DNA from: Hamadaea sp.
Lineage (GTDB): Bacteria; Actinomycetota; Actinomycetes; Mycobacteriales; Micromonosporaceae
Assembly: GCF_013362815.1 (NCBI RefSeq)
Contig: NZ_JABFVK010000014.1
Span: forward strand, 62,001 to 126,000
Length of the DNA: 64,000 bases
Direction: 5' to 3'
Under the pieces are notes generated by a model, which saw only the letters and a list, made by a program, of their open reading frames with translations, did no database searches and was not told the origin of the DNA. Below, in pieces: positions 36,801 through 45,552 of this stretch; the stretch's first letter is position 1, and every line of letters begins with the position of its first letter. Both the position numbers and the translations under genes were made by a program.

Positions 36801-37757
36801 TCACGCTTGGACGGTCAGTTGCTCCAGCAGCTGGCTGGTGACCTCCCGGCACACCTTCTCCCCGTACGCCTGCCCGTAGCCGACCGGGTAACGGGTGAGG
36901 ATTGCGAGGACGATCTGCTCGCCGCCGGCGGTCGAGGTCCACTCGGCCAGGCAGTTGAGGTTCCACAGGCCGGTACGGGCGTGGTCGGTCCAGCCGTTCT
37001 TGATCGCCGGGTCGGCCTGCGGGTCGACTTCGCCGAGCACCTCGGCGATGCCGAAGGCGTTGCCGGGCGAGACGTTGCGCATGAGGTCGTCGACGAGCCA
37101 GGCCACCAGCTCGGAGGTCTTGGCCCGGTCGAGGATCTCCCGCATCATCCGGGTGGCGTCGAGCGCGGTGATCTGCGTCTTGGACCACCAGGACTCGGTG
37201 ATCGAGGTGCCGCTGAGCCCGCATTCGTCGATCGCCCGCTGGATGACCTTGTCTGCGCCCCGGCGCAGGTAGAGCGTCTGCGCCGCGGAGTCGTCGGAGT
37301 TCTTGATCATCTTGGTGATCAGCGCCTTGTCGGCGTCGCTCAGCGGCTTGCCCGACGCTTCGACGCCGGCCAGATAGTCGGTCCCGATCCAGGCTTTGAT
37401 CATGGACTCGGTGTTGTTCGTCTGCTTGGCGGCGTTCGCGGAGCCGTAGCTGTCGCCGGTGGTCAGATTCACCCACTGCCAGGCGTACCAGGTGTCCTCG
37501 TCGGTCTGGACCCGGACGACGGGCGTGGTCTTCTTCGCCGGAGCGGCCGCGGTGGCGGCGCTCGACGACGACGGTGTGGGAGTCGCGGACGAGCTGGTCG
37601 CGGCCGGGGACGGGCTGGCGGCGTTGCCGCCGGACTGCGCGCTGAAGATGCCGACGCCGCCGACCGCGGACGCTGCGATGCCGCCGGCGAGGATGCCCAT
37701 CAGGCGTCGACGGCTCAGCTGAGGGCGGCGAGTCGTGTCCTCCATGACCTCGACCAT
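36801..37757 (-). CDS. Tat-exported serine hydrolase (class A beta-lactamase-like), 318 aa
   Basis: The Tat motif LSRRRLMG (residues 14-21) leads a hydrophobic segment, followed by a Ser/Ala/Pro/Thr-rich spacer to about 75. The domain then resembles class A beta-lactamases: an S-x-x-K motif (SMIK, Ser118-Lys121), KNSDDSAAQ at the SDN position and KNGW near the KTG position. The KTG motif is imperfect, so beta-lactamase activity is doubtful; a cell-wall or ester hydrolase role is more likely. ATG 37757 is used; an in-frame ATG at 37745 is possible. It ends 28 bp upstream of the PemK-like start on the same strand. Confidence 0.8.
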   Translation of the reverse strand: MVEVMEDTTRRPQLSRRRLMGILAGGIAASAVGGVGIFSAQSGGNAASPSPAATSSSATPTPSSSSAATAAAPAKKTTPVVRVQTDEDTWYAWQWVNLTTGDSYGSANAAKQTNNTESMIKAWIGTDYLAGVEASGKPLSDADKALITKMIKNSDDSAAQTLYLRRGADKVIQRAIDECGLSGTSITESWWSKTQITALDATRMMREILDRAKTSELVAWLVDDLMRNVSPGNAFGIAEVLGEVDPQADPAIKNGWTDHARTGLWNLNCLAEWTSTAGGEQIVLAILTRYPVGYGQAYGEKVCREVTSQLLEQLTVQA

Positions 37758-37936
37758 GACGGGTCAACCTGTGAAGGACCTGACAATCGTGCTCGCCGCG
37801 TGGCACACCTCACTGCGCGCGGCCGGACGGGGCGGCGGGCGCGGCCCACGGGTGGGCCGAGACAGCGTGGCGATAGCATGACCCGGGCCGGAATGTCCGG
37901 TCTGACGAGCGTCCGAAACTACTCGAGGAGCACACC

Positions 37937-39976
37937 GTGAGCGCAGCGCCCGCACCCGCCGCCGGCCAGACCGGAGACGCCGTCGTCACCGTGGCCGCCG
38001 GGACGACGGCCGCCGCCGCGGTGGCCGCCGCCGGACTGCCGGTGCACGGCCCGAAGGCGATCGTCGTCGTCCGCGACGCCGAGGGCACCCTGCGAGACCT
38101 GGACTGGACCCCGGCCACCGACGTCGAGGTGCAGGCGGTCCCGATCGACTCGCCGGACGGCCTGAACGTGCTGCGGCACTCCACCGCGCATGTCGTGGCG
38201 CAGGCGGTGCAAGACGTCTTCCCCGAGGCCAAGCTCGGCATCGGCCCGCCCATCGAAAACGGCTTCTACTACGACTTCCAGGTGCCCAAGCCGTTCCACC
38301 CCGAGGACCTGGCCAAGATCGAGACCCGGGCGCAGGAGATCATCAAGCAGGGCCAGATCTTCAAGCGCCGCCGGTTCGACTCGCTGGAGCAGGCCAAGTC
38401 GGAGCTGAAGGACGAGCCGTTCAAGCTCGAACTCGTCGACGTCAAGGGCGATGTGGACCCCGACGTCATGGAGGTCGGCGGCGGCGAGCTGACGATCTAC
38501 GAGAACTTCGATCCCAAGTCGGGCGACCGTTGCTGGGGCGATCTGTGCCGGGGTCCGCACCTGCCCAGCACCCGCCTGATCGCCGCGTTCAAGATCATGC
38601 GCAGTGCGGCGGCGTACTGGCGGGGCGACGAGAAGAACCCGCAGCTCCAGCGGATCTACGGCACCGCTTGGCCGACCCGGGACGCGCTCAAGGCGTACCT
38701 CACCTTCTTGGAAGAGGCGGCCAAGCGCGATCACCGCAAGATCGGCGCGGACCTGGACCTGTTCTCCTTCCCGGACGAGATCGGGTCGGGGCTCGCGGTC
38801 TTCCACCCGAAGGGCGGCATCATCCGCCGCGAGCTGGAGGCCTACTCGCGCAAGCGCCACGAGGAGTCCGGCTACGAGTTCGTGAACACGCCGCACATCA
38901 CCAAGGCGCAGCTGTTCGAGACCTCCGGCCACCTGCCGTACTACGCGGACACGATGTTCCCGCCGATGCAGCTCGAAGGCGCGGAGTACTACCTCAAGGC
39001 CATGAACTGCCCGATGCACAACCTGATCTTCTCGGCGCGCGGGCGGTCCTACCGGGAGCTTCCGCTGCGCTTCTTCGAGTTCGGCACGGTGTATCGGTAC
39101 GAGAAGTCCGGCGTGGTCCACGGCTTGACCCGCGTACGCGGCCTGACCCAGGACGACTCGCACATCTACTGCACCAAGGAGCAGATGCCGGGCGAGCTCA
39201 CGACGCTGCTGGAGTTCGTGCTGAACCTGCTCCGCGACTACGGGCTCGACGACTTCTACCTGGAACTGTCCACTCGCGACGACTCGCCGAAGTTCATCGG
39301 GGCCGACGAGGACTGGGCGGAGGCGACCGCCGCGCTGGAGACCGCCGCGCGCAACTCCGGCCTGGAGCTCGTGCCCGACCCGGGTGGCGCGGCGTTCTAC
39401 GGCCCCAAGATCAGCGTGCAGGCCCGCGACGCCATCGGGCGTACCTGGCAGATGTCGACGATCCAGGTCGACTTCAACCAGCCGGCCCGGTTCGGGTTGG
39501 AGTATCAGGCCGCCGACGGCACCCGTCAGCGCCCCGTCATGATCCATCGCGCGCTGTTCGGCTCGATCGAGCGCTTCTTCGGCGTGCTCACCGAGCACTA
39601 CGCCGGTGCGTTCCCCGCTTGGCTCGCTCCGGTGCAGGTGATCGGCATCCCGATCCGATCCGATTCGGGCGACGGCCCGGACCATGTCGCGTACCTGCGC
39701 GACTTCGCGGCTCAGCTGAAGGCGCGCGGACTGCGGGCCGAGGTCGACGCCTCGGACGACCGGATGCAGAAGAAGATCCGCAACGCGCAGGGGCAGAAGA
39801 TCCCGTTCATGGTGATCGCGGGCGATCAGGACGTGGCCGACGGCACCGTCTCGTTCCGCTTCCGCGACGGGTCGCAGCGCAACGGCGTACCGATCCCCGA
39901 GGCCGTCCAGCACGTCGAGGAGTTCGTGCGGTCGCGGGTCAACACCGCTCCGACCGCCGCCGCCCCGGTCGAATAG
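37937..39976 (+). CDS. thrS: Threonyl-tRNA synthetase, 679 aa
   Basis: A class II aminoacyl-tRNA synthetase charging tRNA-Thr. In order: a TGS domain (to about residue 75), the editing domain with [11 protein letters not shown] and CRGPHLPST, the catalytic core with MNCPMHN (zinc cysteine and histidine), motif 2 [20 protein letters not shown], motif 3 [19 protein letters not shown], and an anticodon-binding domain. GAGGAG lies seven bases before GTG 37937. Length is normal for actinobacteria. It opens the conserved block that continues with the HIT gene. Confidence 0.97.
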   Translation: MSAAPAPAAGQTGDAVVTVAAGTTAAAAVAAAGLPVHGPKAIVVVRDAEGTLRDLDWTPATDVEVQAVPIDSPDGLNVLRHSTAHVVAQAVQDVFPEAKLGIGPPIENGFYYDFQVPKPFHPEDLAKIETRAQEIIKQGQIFKRRRFDSLEQAKSELKDEPFKLELVDVKGDVDPDVMEVGGGELTIYENFDPKSGDRCWGDLCRGPHLPSTRLIAAFKIMRSAAAYWRGDEKNPQLQRIYGTAWPTRDALKAYLTFLEEAAKRDHRKIGADLDLFSFPDEIGSGLAVFHPKGGIIRRELEAYSRKRHEESGYEFVNTPHITKAQLFETSGHLPYYADTMFPPMQLEGAEYYLKAMNCPMHNLIFSARGRSYRELPLRFFEFGTVYRYEKSGVVHGLTRVRGLTQDDSHIYCTKEQMPGELTTLLEFVLNLLRDYGLDDFYLELSTRDDSPKFIGADEDWAEATAALETAARNSGLELVPDPGGAAFYGPKISVQARDAIGRTWQMSTIQVDFNQPARFGLEYQAADGTRQRPVMIHRALFGSIERFFGVLTEHYAGAFPAWLAPVQVIGIPIRSDSGDGPDHVAYLRDFAAQLKARGLRAEVDASDDRMQKKIRNAQGQKIPFMVIAGDQDVADGTVSFRFRDGSQRNGVPIPEAVQHVEEFVRSRVNTAPTAAAPVE

Positions 39977-39980
39977 CCGG

Positions 39981-40009
39981 TTGACGCGACCGATCCGATA
40001 TGTGATCTT
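39981..40009 (+). promoter_or_regulatory. Promoter TTGACG-N17-GATCTT of the oxidoreductase gene
   Basis: A -35 TTGACG (39981-39986) and -10 GATCTT (40004-40009) are 17 bases apart, and six bases separate the -10 from the ATG at 40016. This is a complete vegetative promoter in leaderless layout. Confidence 0.55.
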
Positions 40010-40015
40010 GGCCGG

Positions 40016-41194
40016 ATGGAAGACGTTCGACTGGGATTCATCGGATTCGGCCTGCGGAAGAGTCTCGCGACGGCCGCTCACCACCCGGGTTCGGGTTCCC
40101 GGGTGGTGGCGGTCGCGGACACCGACCCCGTCGCTCGGGAGACGGCCGCCTCGCTGATCGAGGGAGTCGACACCGTCGCGGATTACCGCACACTGCTCGA
40201 CCGGTCCGACGTCGACGCGATCGTCATCATGACCCCCGACCACACCCACCTGCGTGTGGCCACCGACGTGCTCGAGGCGGGCAAGGCGGCGTACGTGGAG
40301 AAGCCGCTCGGCATCACCGTCGAGGAGTGCGACTCGATCCTCGCGACGGCCCACCGCACCGGCACCCGGCTCTACGTCGGCCACAACATGCGGCACATGG
40401 GCGTGGTCAGGCTGATGCGCGACATCATCGCCCGCGGGGACATCGGCCAGGTCCAGACCATCTGGGTACGCCATTTCGTCGGCCACGGCGGCGACTTCTA
40501 TTTCAAGGACTGGCACGCCCAGCGGGCGAACACGACCTCCCTGCTGCTGCAGAAGGCGGCCCACGACATCGACGTGCTGCACTGGCTGGCCAACGGGTAC
40601 GCCCAGCGCGTGAGCGCCTTCGGTGACCTGCGCGTCTACAACCGGGTGACCGACCGCCTGGGGCCGGACGAGCCGAAGCACGACGACTGGTACGCCCCGG
40701 AGAAGCACTGGCCGCCGCTGGCCCAGTCCGGGATGCACCACGAGATCGACGTCGAGGACGTCTCAGTGGTGAACATGGTGCTCGACAACGGGGTGCTCGC
40801 GGCGTACCAGCAGTGTCATTTCACCCCGGACTACTGGCGCAACTACACCGTGATCGGCGACGCCGGGCGGCTGGAGAACTTCGGCGACGGCCCGGGTGGC
40901 GTGGTGAAGGTGTGGAACGCGAAGCGCTCCGGCTATCGCGCGGACGCCGACGCCGTGTACGACATCCCGGGAGCGACCCAGCTCCACGGCGGCGCGGACC
41001 CGCTCATCATGGCGGAGTTCTGCCGGTTCGCCCGGGACGGCGGGGCGACCGACACGTCCCCGGTCGCGGCTCGGATGAGCGTCGCCGCCGGTGTCTCCGC
41101 GACGGTCTCGCTGCGGGCGGGCGGGGTTCCGCAGGACGTCCCCGCGCTGGACCCGGCGCTGGCGGCGTACTACGCCAACGCTCAGGTCTGCTGA
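40016..41194 (+). CDS. Gfo/Idh/MocA family oxidoreductase, 392 aa
   Basis: An NAD(P)-dependent dehydrogenase with a Rossmann start (VRLGFIGFGLRKSLA), DVDAIVIMTPDHTH, the diagnostic YVEKPLG, and a C-terminal alpha/beta domain with QKAAHDIDVLHWL, where the Asp/His pair is usual for catalysis. Substrates in the family are sugars, inositols or glycosides, and the specific one is unknown. It lies between thrS and the HIT gene, interrupting their usual adjacency, and has its own promoter. Confidence 0.88.
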   Translation: MEDVRLGFIGFGLRKSLATAAHHPGSGSRVVAVADTDPVARETAASLIEGVDTVADYRTLLDRSDVDAIVIMTPDHTHLRVATDVLEAGKAAYVEKPLGITVEECDSILATAHRTGTRLYVGHNMRHMGVVRLMRDIIARGDIGQVQTIWVRHFVGHGGDFYFKDWHAQRANTTSLLLQKAAHDIDVLHWLANGYAQRVSAFGDLRVYNRVTDRLGPDEPKHDDWYAPEKHWPPLAQSGMHHEIDVEDVSVVNMVLDNGVLAAYQQCHFTPDYWRNYTVIGDAGRLENFGDGPGGVVKVWNAKRSGYRADADAVYDIPGATQLHGGADPLIMAEFCRFARDGGATDTSPVAARMSVAAGVSATVSLRAGGVPQDVPALDPALAAYYANAQVC

Positions 41195-41215
41195 GCTCGG
41201 TAGCCGACCGGCCGA

Positions 41216-41221
41216 TAGGCT
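41216..41221 (+). promoter_or_regulatory. -10 box TAGGCT, leaderless promoter of the HIT gene
   Basis: TAGGCT is followed by six bases (GTCCAC) and the GTG at 41228. There is no Shine-Dalgarno. Confidence 0.55.
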
Positions 41222-41227
41222 GTCCAC

Positions 41228-41740
41228 GTGGAACAGATCGGGGAGCCGGACGGGCTCGAACGGCTGTGGACCCCGTGGCGGATGGCGTACGTGCAGAGCG
41301 GCGACTCGTCGGCCGAGCCGGTGGGTTGCCCGTTCTGCGTCGCGCCGGACAACGACGTCCACGGTCTCGTGGTGGCGCGCGGCGACCTCGTGTACGCCGT
41401 CCTCAACCGGTTCCCGTACAACCCGGGTCACCTGCTGATCTGCCCGTACCGGCACGTCGCCGACTACACCGACATCGATGTGGCGGAGACCGCCGAGCTG
41501 GCGTCGTTCACGCAGACCGCGATGCGCGTGATCCGCAAGGTGTCCGCGCCGCACGGCTTCAACCTGGGCATCAACCAGGGTGGAGTGGCGGGGGCCGGCA
41601 TCGCCGGGCACTTGCATCAGCACGTCGTCCCGCGGTGGGGCGGCGACGCCAACTTCATGCCGGTGATCGGGCGGACCAAGGCGCTGCCGCAGCTGCTCAC
41701 CGACACCCGGGACCTGCTGTCGGCCGCCTGGCCCGCTTGA
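41228..41740 (+). CDS. HIT family hydrolase/phosphorylase, 170 aa
   Basis: A histidine-triad nucleotide-binding protein. CPFC near the N-terminus may bind zinc, NRFPYNPGHLLICPYRHV follows, and the triad is GHLHQHVVPRW. It resembles the mycobacterial Ap4A phosphorylase (Rv2613c), which lies between thrS and pgsA. Here pgsA is 6 kb further on. The likely activity is phosphorolysis or hydrolysis of Ap4A-type dinucleotides. Confidence 0.93.
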   Translation: MEQIGEPDGLERLWTPWRMAYVQSGDSSAEPVGCPFCVAPDNDVHGLVVARGDLVYAVLNRFPYNPGHLLICPYRHVADYTDIDVAETAELASFTQTAMRVIRKVSAPHGFNLGINQGGVAGAGIAGHLHQHVVPRWGGDANFMPVIGRTKALPQLLTDTRDLLSAAWPA

Positions 41741-41808
41741 CCGACTCGGCTCGGTGGCTCCGGTCGCTCACGACGCGATGGCTTGCTTGAGTGTCACACC
41801 CTGCGGGT

Positions 41809-42531
41809 ATGCAGAGTGACGTGATCGGAAAACTGAGCGAGATCGTCATCGACACCCCCGACGTGGTCGGGTTGTCCGCCTTCTATCGCGACCTGGCCGG
41901 GTTCGAGGTCGTCCGCACCGACGACGACTGGGTCACCACCACGTCGCCGGAGGGGTGGAAGGTCGCCTTCCAGCTGGCCCCGAATCTGGTGGCCCCACGC
42001 TGGCCGGATCCGGCGTACCCGCAGCAGATGCACCTCGACTTCGTCACCGCGGATCTTCCGGCGGCGATCGAGCGCGCCGAGCTTCTCGGCGCGACCCGTC
42101 TACCCGGCGGCGGCGAGACCTTCAGCGTGTTCGCCGATCCGAGCGGGCACCCGTTCTGCCTCAGCCGGCGCGACGGCGTCGACGGGGTCGGCCTCGCCGA
42201 CGTCATGATCGACTCACCCGACGGAGCCACGCTGGCCCGCTTCTACGCCGAACTGCTGGGGATGAAATCGGCCTACGAGGGTCCCGAAGGAGCGATGATC
42301 TCGGCCGGCGGCCAGCCCGACGTCTGCTTCCAGAACGTCGCGTCCTACACCGCGCCCCGGTGGCCGGATCCGGCGTACCCGCAGCAGTATCACCTGGACG
42401 TCGAGGTGGCCGACGCCGACGAGGGGGAGCGCCAGGTCCTCGCGCTGGGAGCGACCCGGCTGCCCGGTGGCGGCGAGGATTTCCGGGTCTTCGCCGACCC
42501 GGTGGGACACCCGTTCTGTCTGGTGTGGTGA
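41809..42531 (+). CDS. Two-domain VOC family protein, 240 aa
   Basis: Two glyoxalase-like domains in tandem: residues 1-120 (IGKLSEIVIDTPDVVGLSAFYRDL to FADPSGHPFCL) and 121-240 (ADVMIDSPDGATLARFYAELLGM to FADPVGHPFCL). They share a long identical DNA stretch 360 bp apart. The last strand of each has GHPFCL rather than a typical metal glutamate, so enzymatic activity is uncertain. ATG 41809 has CACCCT six bases upstream; GTG 41791 is the alternative. Confidence 0.87.
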   Translation: MQSDVIGKLSEIVIDTPDVVGLSAFYRDLAGFEVVRTDDDWVTTTSPEGWKVAFQLAPNLVAPRWPDPAYPQQMHLDFVTADLPAAIERAELLGATRLPGGGETFSVFADPSGHPFCLSRRDGVDGVGLADVMIDSPDGATLARFYAELLGMKSAYEGPEGAMISAGGQPDVCFQNVASYTAPRWPDPAYPQQYHLDVEVADADEGERQVLALGATRLPGGGEDFRVFADPVGHPFCLVW

Positions 42532-42550
42532 GCTCGCCGACCGGCTCGAA

Positions 42551-42632
42551 TTGATCGGCCGTTCGTCGGTGATCATGCTGGTGATCACGGGTTTGCCCGG
42601 TCGGACAAGTTGATCGATTTTGTCGATCGGGT
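42551..42632 (+). repeat. GATC-rich intergenic stretch, weakly related to family 1
   Basis: The gap holds TTGATCGGCC, GATCATGCTGGTGATCAC and GGACAAGTTGATCGATTTTG, with five GATC sites in about 80 bases. CCGACAAGTT of the family-1 elements appears here as CGGACAAGTT. It could be a decayed copy, or simply part of the deacetylase promoter. Confidence 0.4.
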
Positions 42633-42715
42633 GGCAGAACGGGGCACCGGCACCGCACGATTTCCCATAAGGACGCGACTCGTATTCGCGATTCGCATCC
42701 GAACGGGGGGTCAGG

Positions 42716-43516
42716 GTGCCGGTTACACGCCGCAGCATGCTCGCCGGTGGCACAGTCGCCGCCGGTGTCACCGCCGTCGCCGCGACGGTTGGCCCACGGG
42801 TGCTGGGTCCGCATAGGTTGCCGCTCGACGGCGGGTACGCACCGGCGGGCAACCCGCTCGGCTGGAGCAGCCGGGGCTCGATCCAGTGCTTCTGGCACGT
42901 GCCGACCGAGGCTCCACTCGTCGCGCTGACCTTCGACGACGGGCCGATGCCGGACTGGACGCCACGGGTACTCGACACCCTCGACCGGCTCGACGTCTCG
43001 GCGACGTTCTTCCTGGTGGGCCGGCACCTCCGGGATCACGCCGACATCGTGGCGGGCGGCCGCTACGACGGGCACGAGGTCGGCAACCACACCTGGTCCC
43101 ACGCCGACCTCGCGCAGCTCGACGCGGACGGCGTACTGCGGGAGCTCCAGGCCACCCACGACGAGATCGCGCTGCAGCTCGGCCGGGAACCGCGGCTGAT
43201 GCGCCCGCCGTGGGGCCACGTCGGCGGCTCGACCCTCATCGTCGCCGACAAGCTCGGCTACGACGTCGCGATGTGGAGCCAGCTGGTCCCGGAGAAGCAG
43301 CACGTCGGCGACCCGGACGGCTTCGTGCGGCAGATCGTGGCCGACGCCCGGCCGGGCTCGATCATTCTCGCTCACGACGTCGGCGCGAAGAGCCGGCTGC
43401 TCATGGTGGAGAACCTAGCGGCCATCGTGCAGGGATTGAGGGCCAAGGGACTGCGGCCGGTGACCGTTTCCGAGCTGGTGGCGTCCGCGCACTCGGTGCG
43501 GGCCGACGTCCGGTGA
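42716..43516 (+). CDS. Exported polysaccharide deacetylase (CE4, NodB domain), 266 aa
   Basis: A CE4 deacetylase. The N-terminus (VTRRSMLAGGTVAAGVTAVAATV) is a signal sequence of possible Tat type. Catalytic motifs are TFDDGPMP (motif 1), GNHTWSH (motif 2, metal histidines), RPPWG (motif 3) and ILAHD (motif 5). It should remove acetyl groups from peptidoglycan, chitin-like or other cell-wall polymers outside the cell. GTG 42716 follows GGGGGG. It stands alone, between the two-domain VOC gene and the DUF393/HTTM cassette. Confidence 0.9.
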   Translation: MPVTRRSMLAGGTVAAGVTAVAATVGPRVLGPHRLPLDGGYAPAGNPLGWSSRGSIQCFWHVPTEAPLVALTFDDGPMPDWTPRVLDTLDRLDVSATFFLVGRHLRDHADIVAGGRYDGHEVGNHTWSHADLAQLDADGVLRELQATHDEIALQLGREPRLMRPPWGHVGGSTLIVADKLGYDVAMWSQLVPEKQHVGDPDGFVRQIVADARPGSIILAHDVGAKSRLLMVENLAAIVQGLRAKGLRPVTVSELVASAHSVRADVR

Positions 43517-43609
43517 GCCGTCCCGCCGTCTGGCGTGACCGATCCCGAGTGATCAGCGGAACAGGTGGCGGGGTCGCGTACCGGGCAGCCCAAGCGGGAT
43601 GATGGTCAC

Positions 43610-44044
43610 GTGAGACCGACATTCGTCTTCGACGGTGACTGCGCCTTCTGCACGTTGTGCGCGAACTTCGTGAACCGGTGGATCCCGACGCCGGCCGAGG
43701 TCGTGCCGTGGCAGCGGGCGGACCTCACCGCGTTGGGCGTGACCAAGGAGGCGGCCCAGCAGGCCGTCCAGTGGGTCGCCGCGGATCGGGAGCCGCTGGC
43801 CGGACCCGAGGCGATCGGCGCGCTGCTGCGGTCGAGCAACGTGTTCTGGAAGCCGTTCGGCTGGGTGCTCGCGCTCCCGCCGGTCCGGGCCCTCGCCTGG
43901 CCGCTCTACCGGCTCATCGCTCGCAACCGGCACCACATGCCGGGTGGGACCGCCGCCTGCGCGCTGCCCGTCGGCCACCCCGCCGCGACGCCGGTCGCCC
44001 CCGCGCCGGTCCGCAAGCTGGCGAAGGTCTCGGCGATCCGGTAA
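43610..44044 (+). CDS. DUF393 (DCC family) thiol-disulfide oxidoreductase-like protein, 144 aa
   Basis: A small DUF393 protein with the diagnostic FDGDCAFC at its N-terminus (Cys11, Cys14), which resembles a thioredoxin-like CxxC site. The C-terminal half (PFGWVLALPPVRALAWPLYRLIARNRH) is amphipathic and may lie at the membrane. The family often accompanies HTTM proteins, and one is encoded two genes downstream. GTG 43610 has GATGAT six bases before it and no Shine-Dalgarno. Confidence 0.88.
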   Translation: MRPTFVFDGDCAFCTLCANFVNRWIPTPAEVVPWQRADLTALGVTKEAAQQAVQWVAADREPLAGPEAIGALLRSSNVFWKPFGWVLALPPVRALAWPLYRLIARNRHHMPGGTAACALPVGHPAATPVAPAPVRKLAKVSAIR

Positions 44045-44101
44045 CGCTGTCCGTGTCGGGACAGCGGCCGGGTTCGGCGACCGGCTACGCTTCGGTCCGC
44101 C

Positions 44102-44542
44102 ATGGACACGCTTTCCCGTACCGCCCGCACGACTCGAGTGGTGATCACCGCCGTCGTCTGCGCTCTGCTGCTGGGCGGAACCCTCTGGGGTTCCGACGAC
44201 GACTTCCCGTTCGGCCCCTTCCGGATGTACGCCGGAGTCAACCCGCCGAACGAGCCCGCTCCTGATCCCCGGATCGAAGGCGTGACCGCCGACGGGACCG
44301 TGATCCTGCTCGACGAGAAGCGCACCGGGCTGCGCCGGGCGGAGGTCGAGGCGTCGCAGGACGCGTACACCGCCGACCCGTCGCTGCTGCGGGAGGTGCT
44401 GGAGGCGTACGAGAAGCGCAATCCGCAGGCCGCTCCGCTGGTGGAAGTGCGCTACGTCAACCGGATGCACGAGATCCACTCCGGGCGGCCCACCGGCAAG
44501 TGGACCGACAACGTGCTGGCCGATTGGCGGGTGGCCCGATGA
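44102..44542 (+). CDS. Single-helix exported or anchored protein of the HTTM cassette, 146 aa
   Basis: Function unknown. One N-terminal helix (about residues 12-27, VVITAVVCALLLGGTLWG) is followed by DDDFPFGPFRMYAGVNPPN and a soluble domain of about 110 residues that should face outside. Its stop overlaps the HTTM start (ATGA), so the two are translationally coupled and probably form a complex. TACGCT lies ten bases before the ATG. Confidence 0.75.
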   Translation: MDTLSRTARTTRVVITAVVCALLLGGTLWGSDDDFPFGPFRMYAGVNPPNEPAPDPRIEGVTADGTVILLDEKRTGLRRAEVEASQDAYTADPSLLREVLEAYEKRNPQAAPLVEVRYVNRMHEIHSGRPTGKWTDNVLADWRVAR

Positions 44543-45396
44543 GCTGGCTGTTCGCCCCGGTGCCCAAAGCCCGGCTCGCGTTGTTCCGCACGATCGTCTA
44601 CCTGTTCGCCGCGGCCGACCTCGTGATCTTCACTCCATGGGTACGCGGCCACGCCCACGCGAGTGCCGAGTCCTACCAGCCGTTGCTGGTTGCCCGGCTG
44701 CTGCACCTGCCGCGGCCGACCGCCCTGATCGTCTGGGTCGTCTTCTGGACTCTCCTCGTCACGGCGCTCGCCGCCGCGACCGGCCGATACCCGCGGCTGC
44801 TGGGCTGGACCGTGTTCGGGCTCTACTTCGCCTGGATGCTGGTGGCGATGAGTTACGGGAAGGTCGACCACGACCGGTACGCGTACCTCATGGCCCTCGC
44901 GGTGCTGCCCACCTGCGGCCCGGCGCGCTACGGCGACCGTACGCCCTCCGAGCGTGCGGGCTGGGCGTTCCGCATGGTCCAGCTGGGCGTGGTGGCGACC
45001 TACTTCCTCGCGTCCTGGGCGAAGCTGCGGTACGGCGGTCCGGAGTGGATGACCGGGTCGGTGCTGGCGCGGGCGATTCTGCGCCGGGGCACTGACCTCG
45101 CGGACCTGATCGCGCCGATCCCCGGCCTGCTGATCGCCGCGCAGATCGGCATCATGGCGTTCGAGCTGTTCAGCCCGATGGTCTTCGTGGTGCCCGAGAA
45201 GTGGCGGCTGCGGATGGTCGGGTTCTTCTACTCGTTCCACCTCGTGACGATCGCCACGATCACGATCTCGTTCGCCCCGCACCTGGTGGCGATGTTGAGC
45301 TTCCTGCCGCTGGAGCGGGCCTACGACTGGCTGCGCCGCCGGTTCAAGCGGAGTACGCCGTCCGAACCGGCGGCCGAGCCGGCGCTCACCGGCTGA
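44539..45396 (+). CDS. HTTM domain membrane protein (vitamin K-dependent carboxylase-like), 285 aa
   Basis: A multi-helix HTTM protein, related to the membrane part of vitamin K-dependent gamma-glutamyl carboxylase. Recognisable parts are RLALFRTIVYLFAAADLVIF, FRMVQLGVVATYFLASWAKLRYGG with WMTGSVL after it, and the later helices QIGIMAFELFSPMVF and GFFYSFHLVTIATI. The bacterial family has no established reaction. Pairing with a DUF393 thiol protein hints at quinone- or thiol-linked membrane chemistry. Confidence 0.85.
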   Translation: MSWLFAPVPKARLALFRTIVYLFAAADLVIFTPWVRGHAHASAESYQPLLVARLLHLPRPTALIVWVVFWTLLVTALAAATGRYPRLLGWTVFGLYFAWMLVAMSYGKVDHDRYAYLMALAVLPTCGPARYGDRTPSERAGWAFRMVQLGVVATYFLASWAKLRYGGPEWMTGSVLARAILRRGTDLADLIAPIPGLLIAAQIGIMAFELFSPMVFVVPEKWRLRMVGFFYSFHLVTIATITISFAPHLVAMLSFLPLERAYDWLRRRFKRSTPSEPAAEPALTG

Positions 45397-45426
45397 CGCT
45401 GACCCGTCGAGTCGATCACCCGCCCC

Positions 45427-45489
45427 GGGGAACGATCAGGGCGCTGTGGACACGACACGCCGGCCGATCATGCCCGAAAGTTCATGATC
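45427..45489 (+). repeat. GATC-rich dispersed element, family 1 copy B
   Basis: CGATCAGGG, CGACACGCC, GATCATGCCCGAAAG and TTCATGATCGG occur in the same order and spacing as in copy A (443-505). It lies between the convergent HTTM and EF-G2 genes. Confidence 0.75.
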
Positions 45490-45549
45490 GGCCGGATAGC
45501 GCCCGGCCGGACAGCGCCCGGCCGGACAGCGCCCGGCCGGACAGGGGGC
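45490..45549 (+). repeat. Tandem array of four 15-bp units
   Basis: Four units of GGCCGGACAGCGCCC (the first with ATA for ACA, the last ending GGGGC) follow copy B directly and stop 4 bp before the end of the EF-G2 gene. Each unit contains GGCC, so the array can form small hairpins. Confidence 0.85.
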
Positions 45550-45552
45550 GGG

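Noticed and set aside
36305-37757. A toxin-antitoxin pair formed by the PemK-like gene and its neighbour.
   Set aside because: The neighbouring gene encodes a Tat-exported beta-lactamase-like hydrolase, not an antitoxin, and the PemK-like gene has its own promoter-like start.
36801-37757. Calling the serine hydrolase a beta-lactamase resistance gene.
   Set aside because: S-x-x-K and SDN-like motifs are present, but the KTG motif is degenerate (KNGW) and the long Ser/Pro spacer suggests a cell-surface role.
37919-40741. A 940-codon minus-strand open frame opposite thrS and the oxidoreductase gene.
   Set aside because: It spans two unambiguous + strand genes, has no start signal and matches no fold. 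It results from third-position GC bias.
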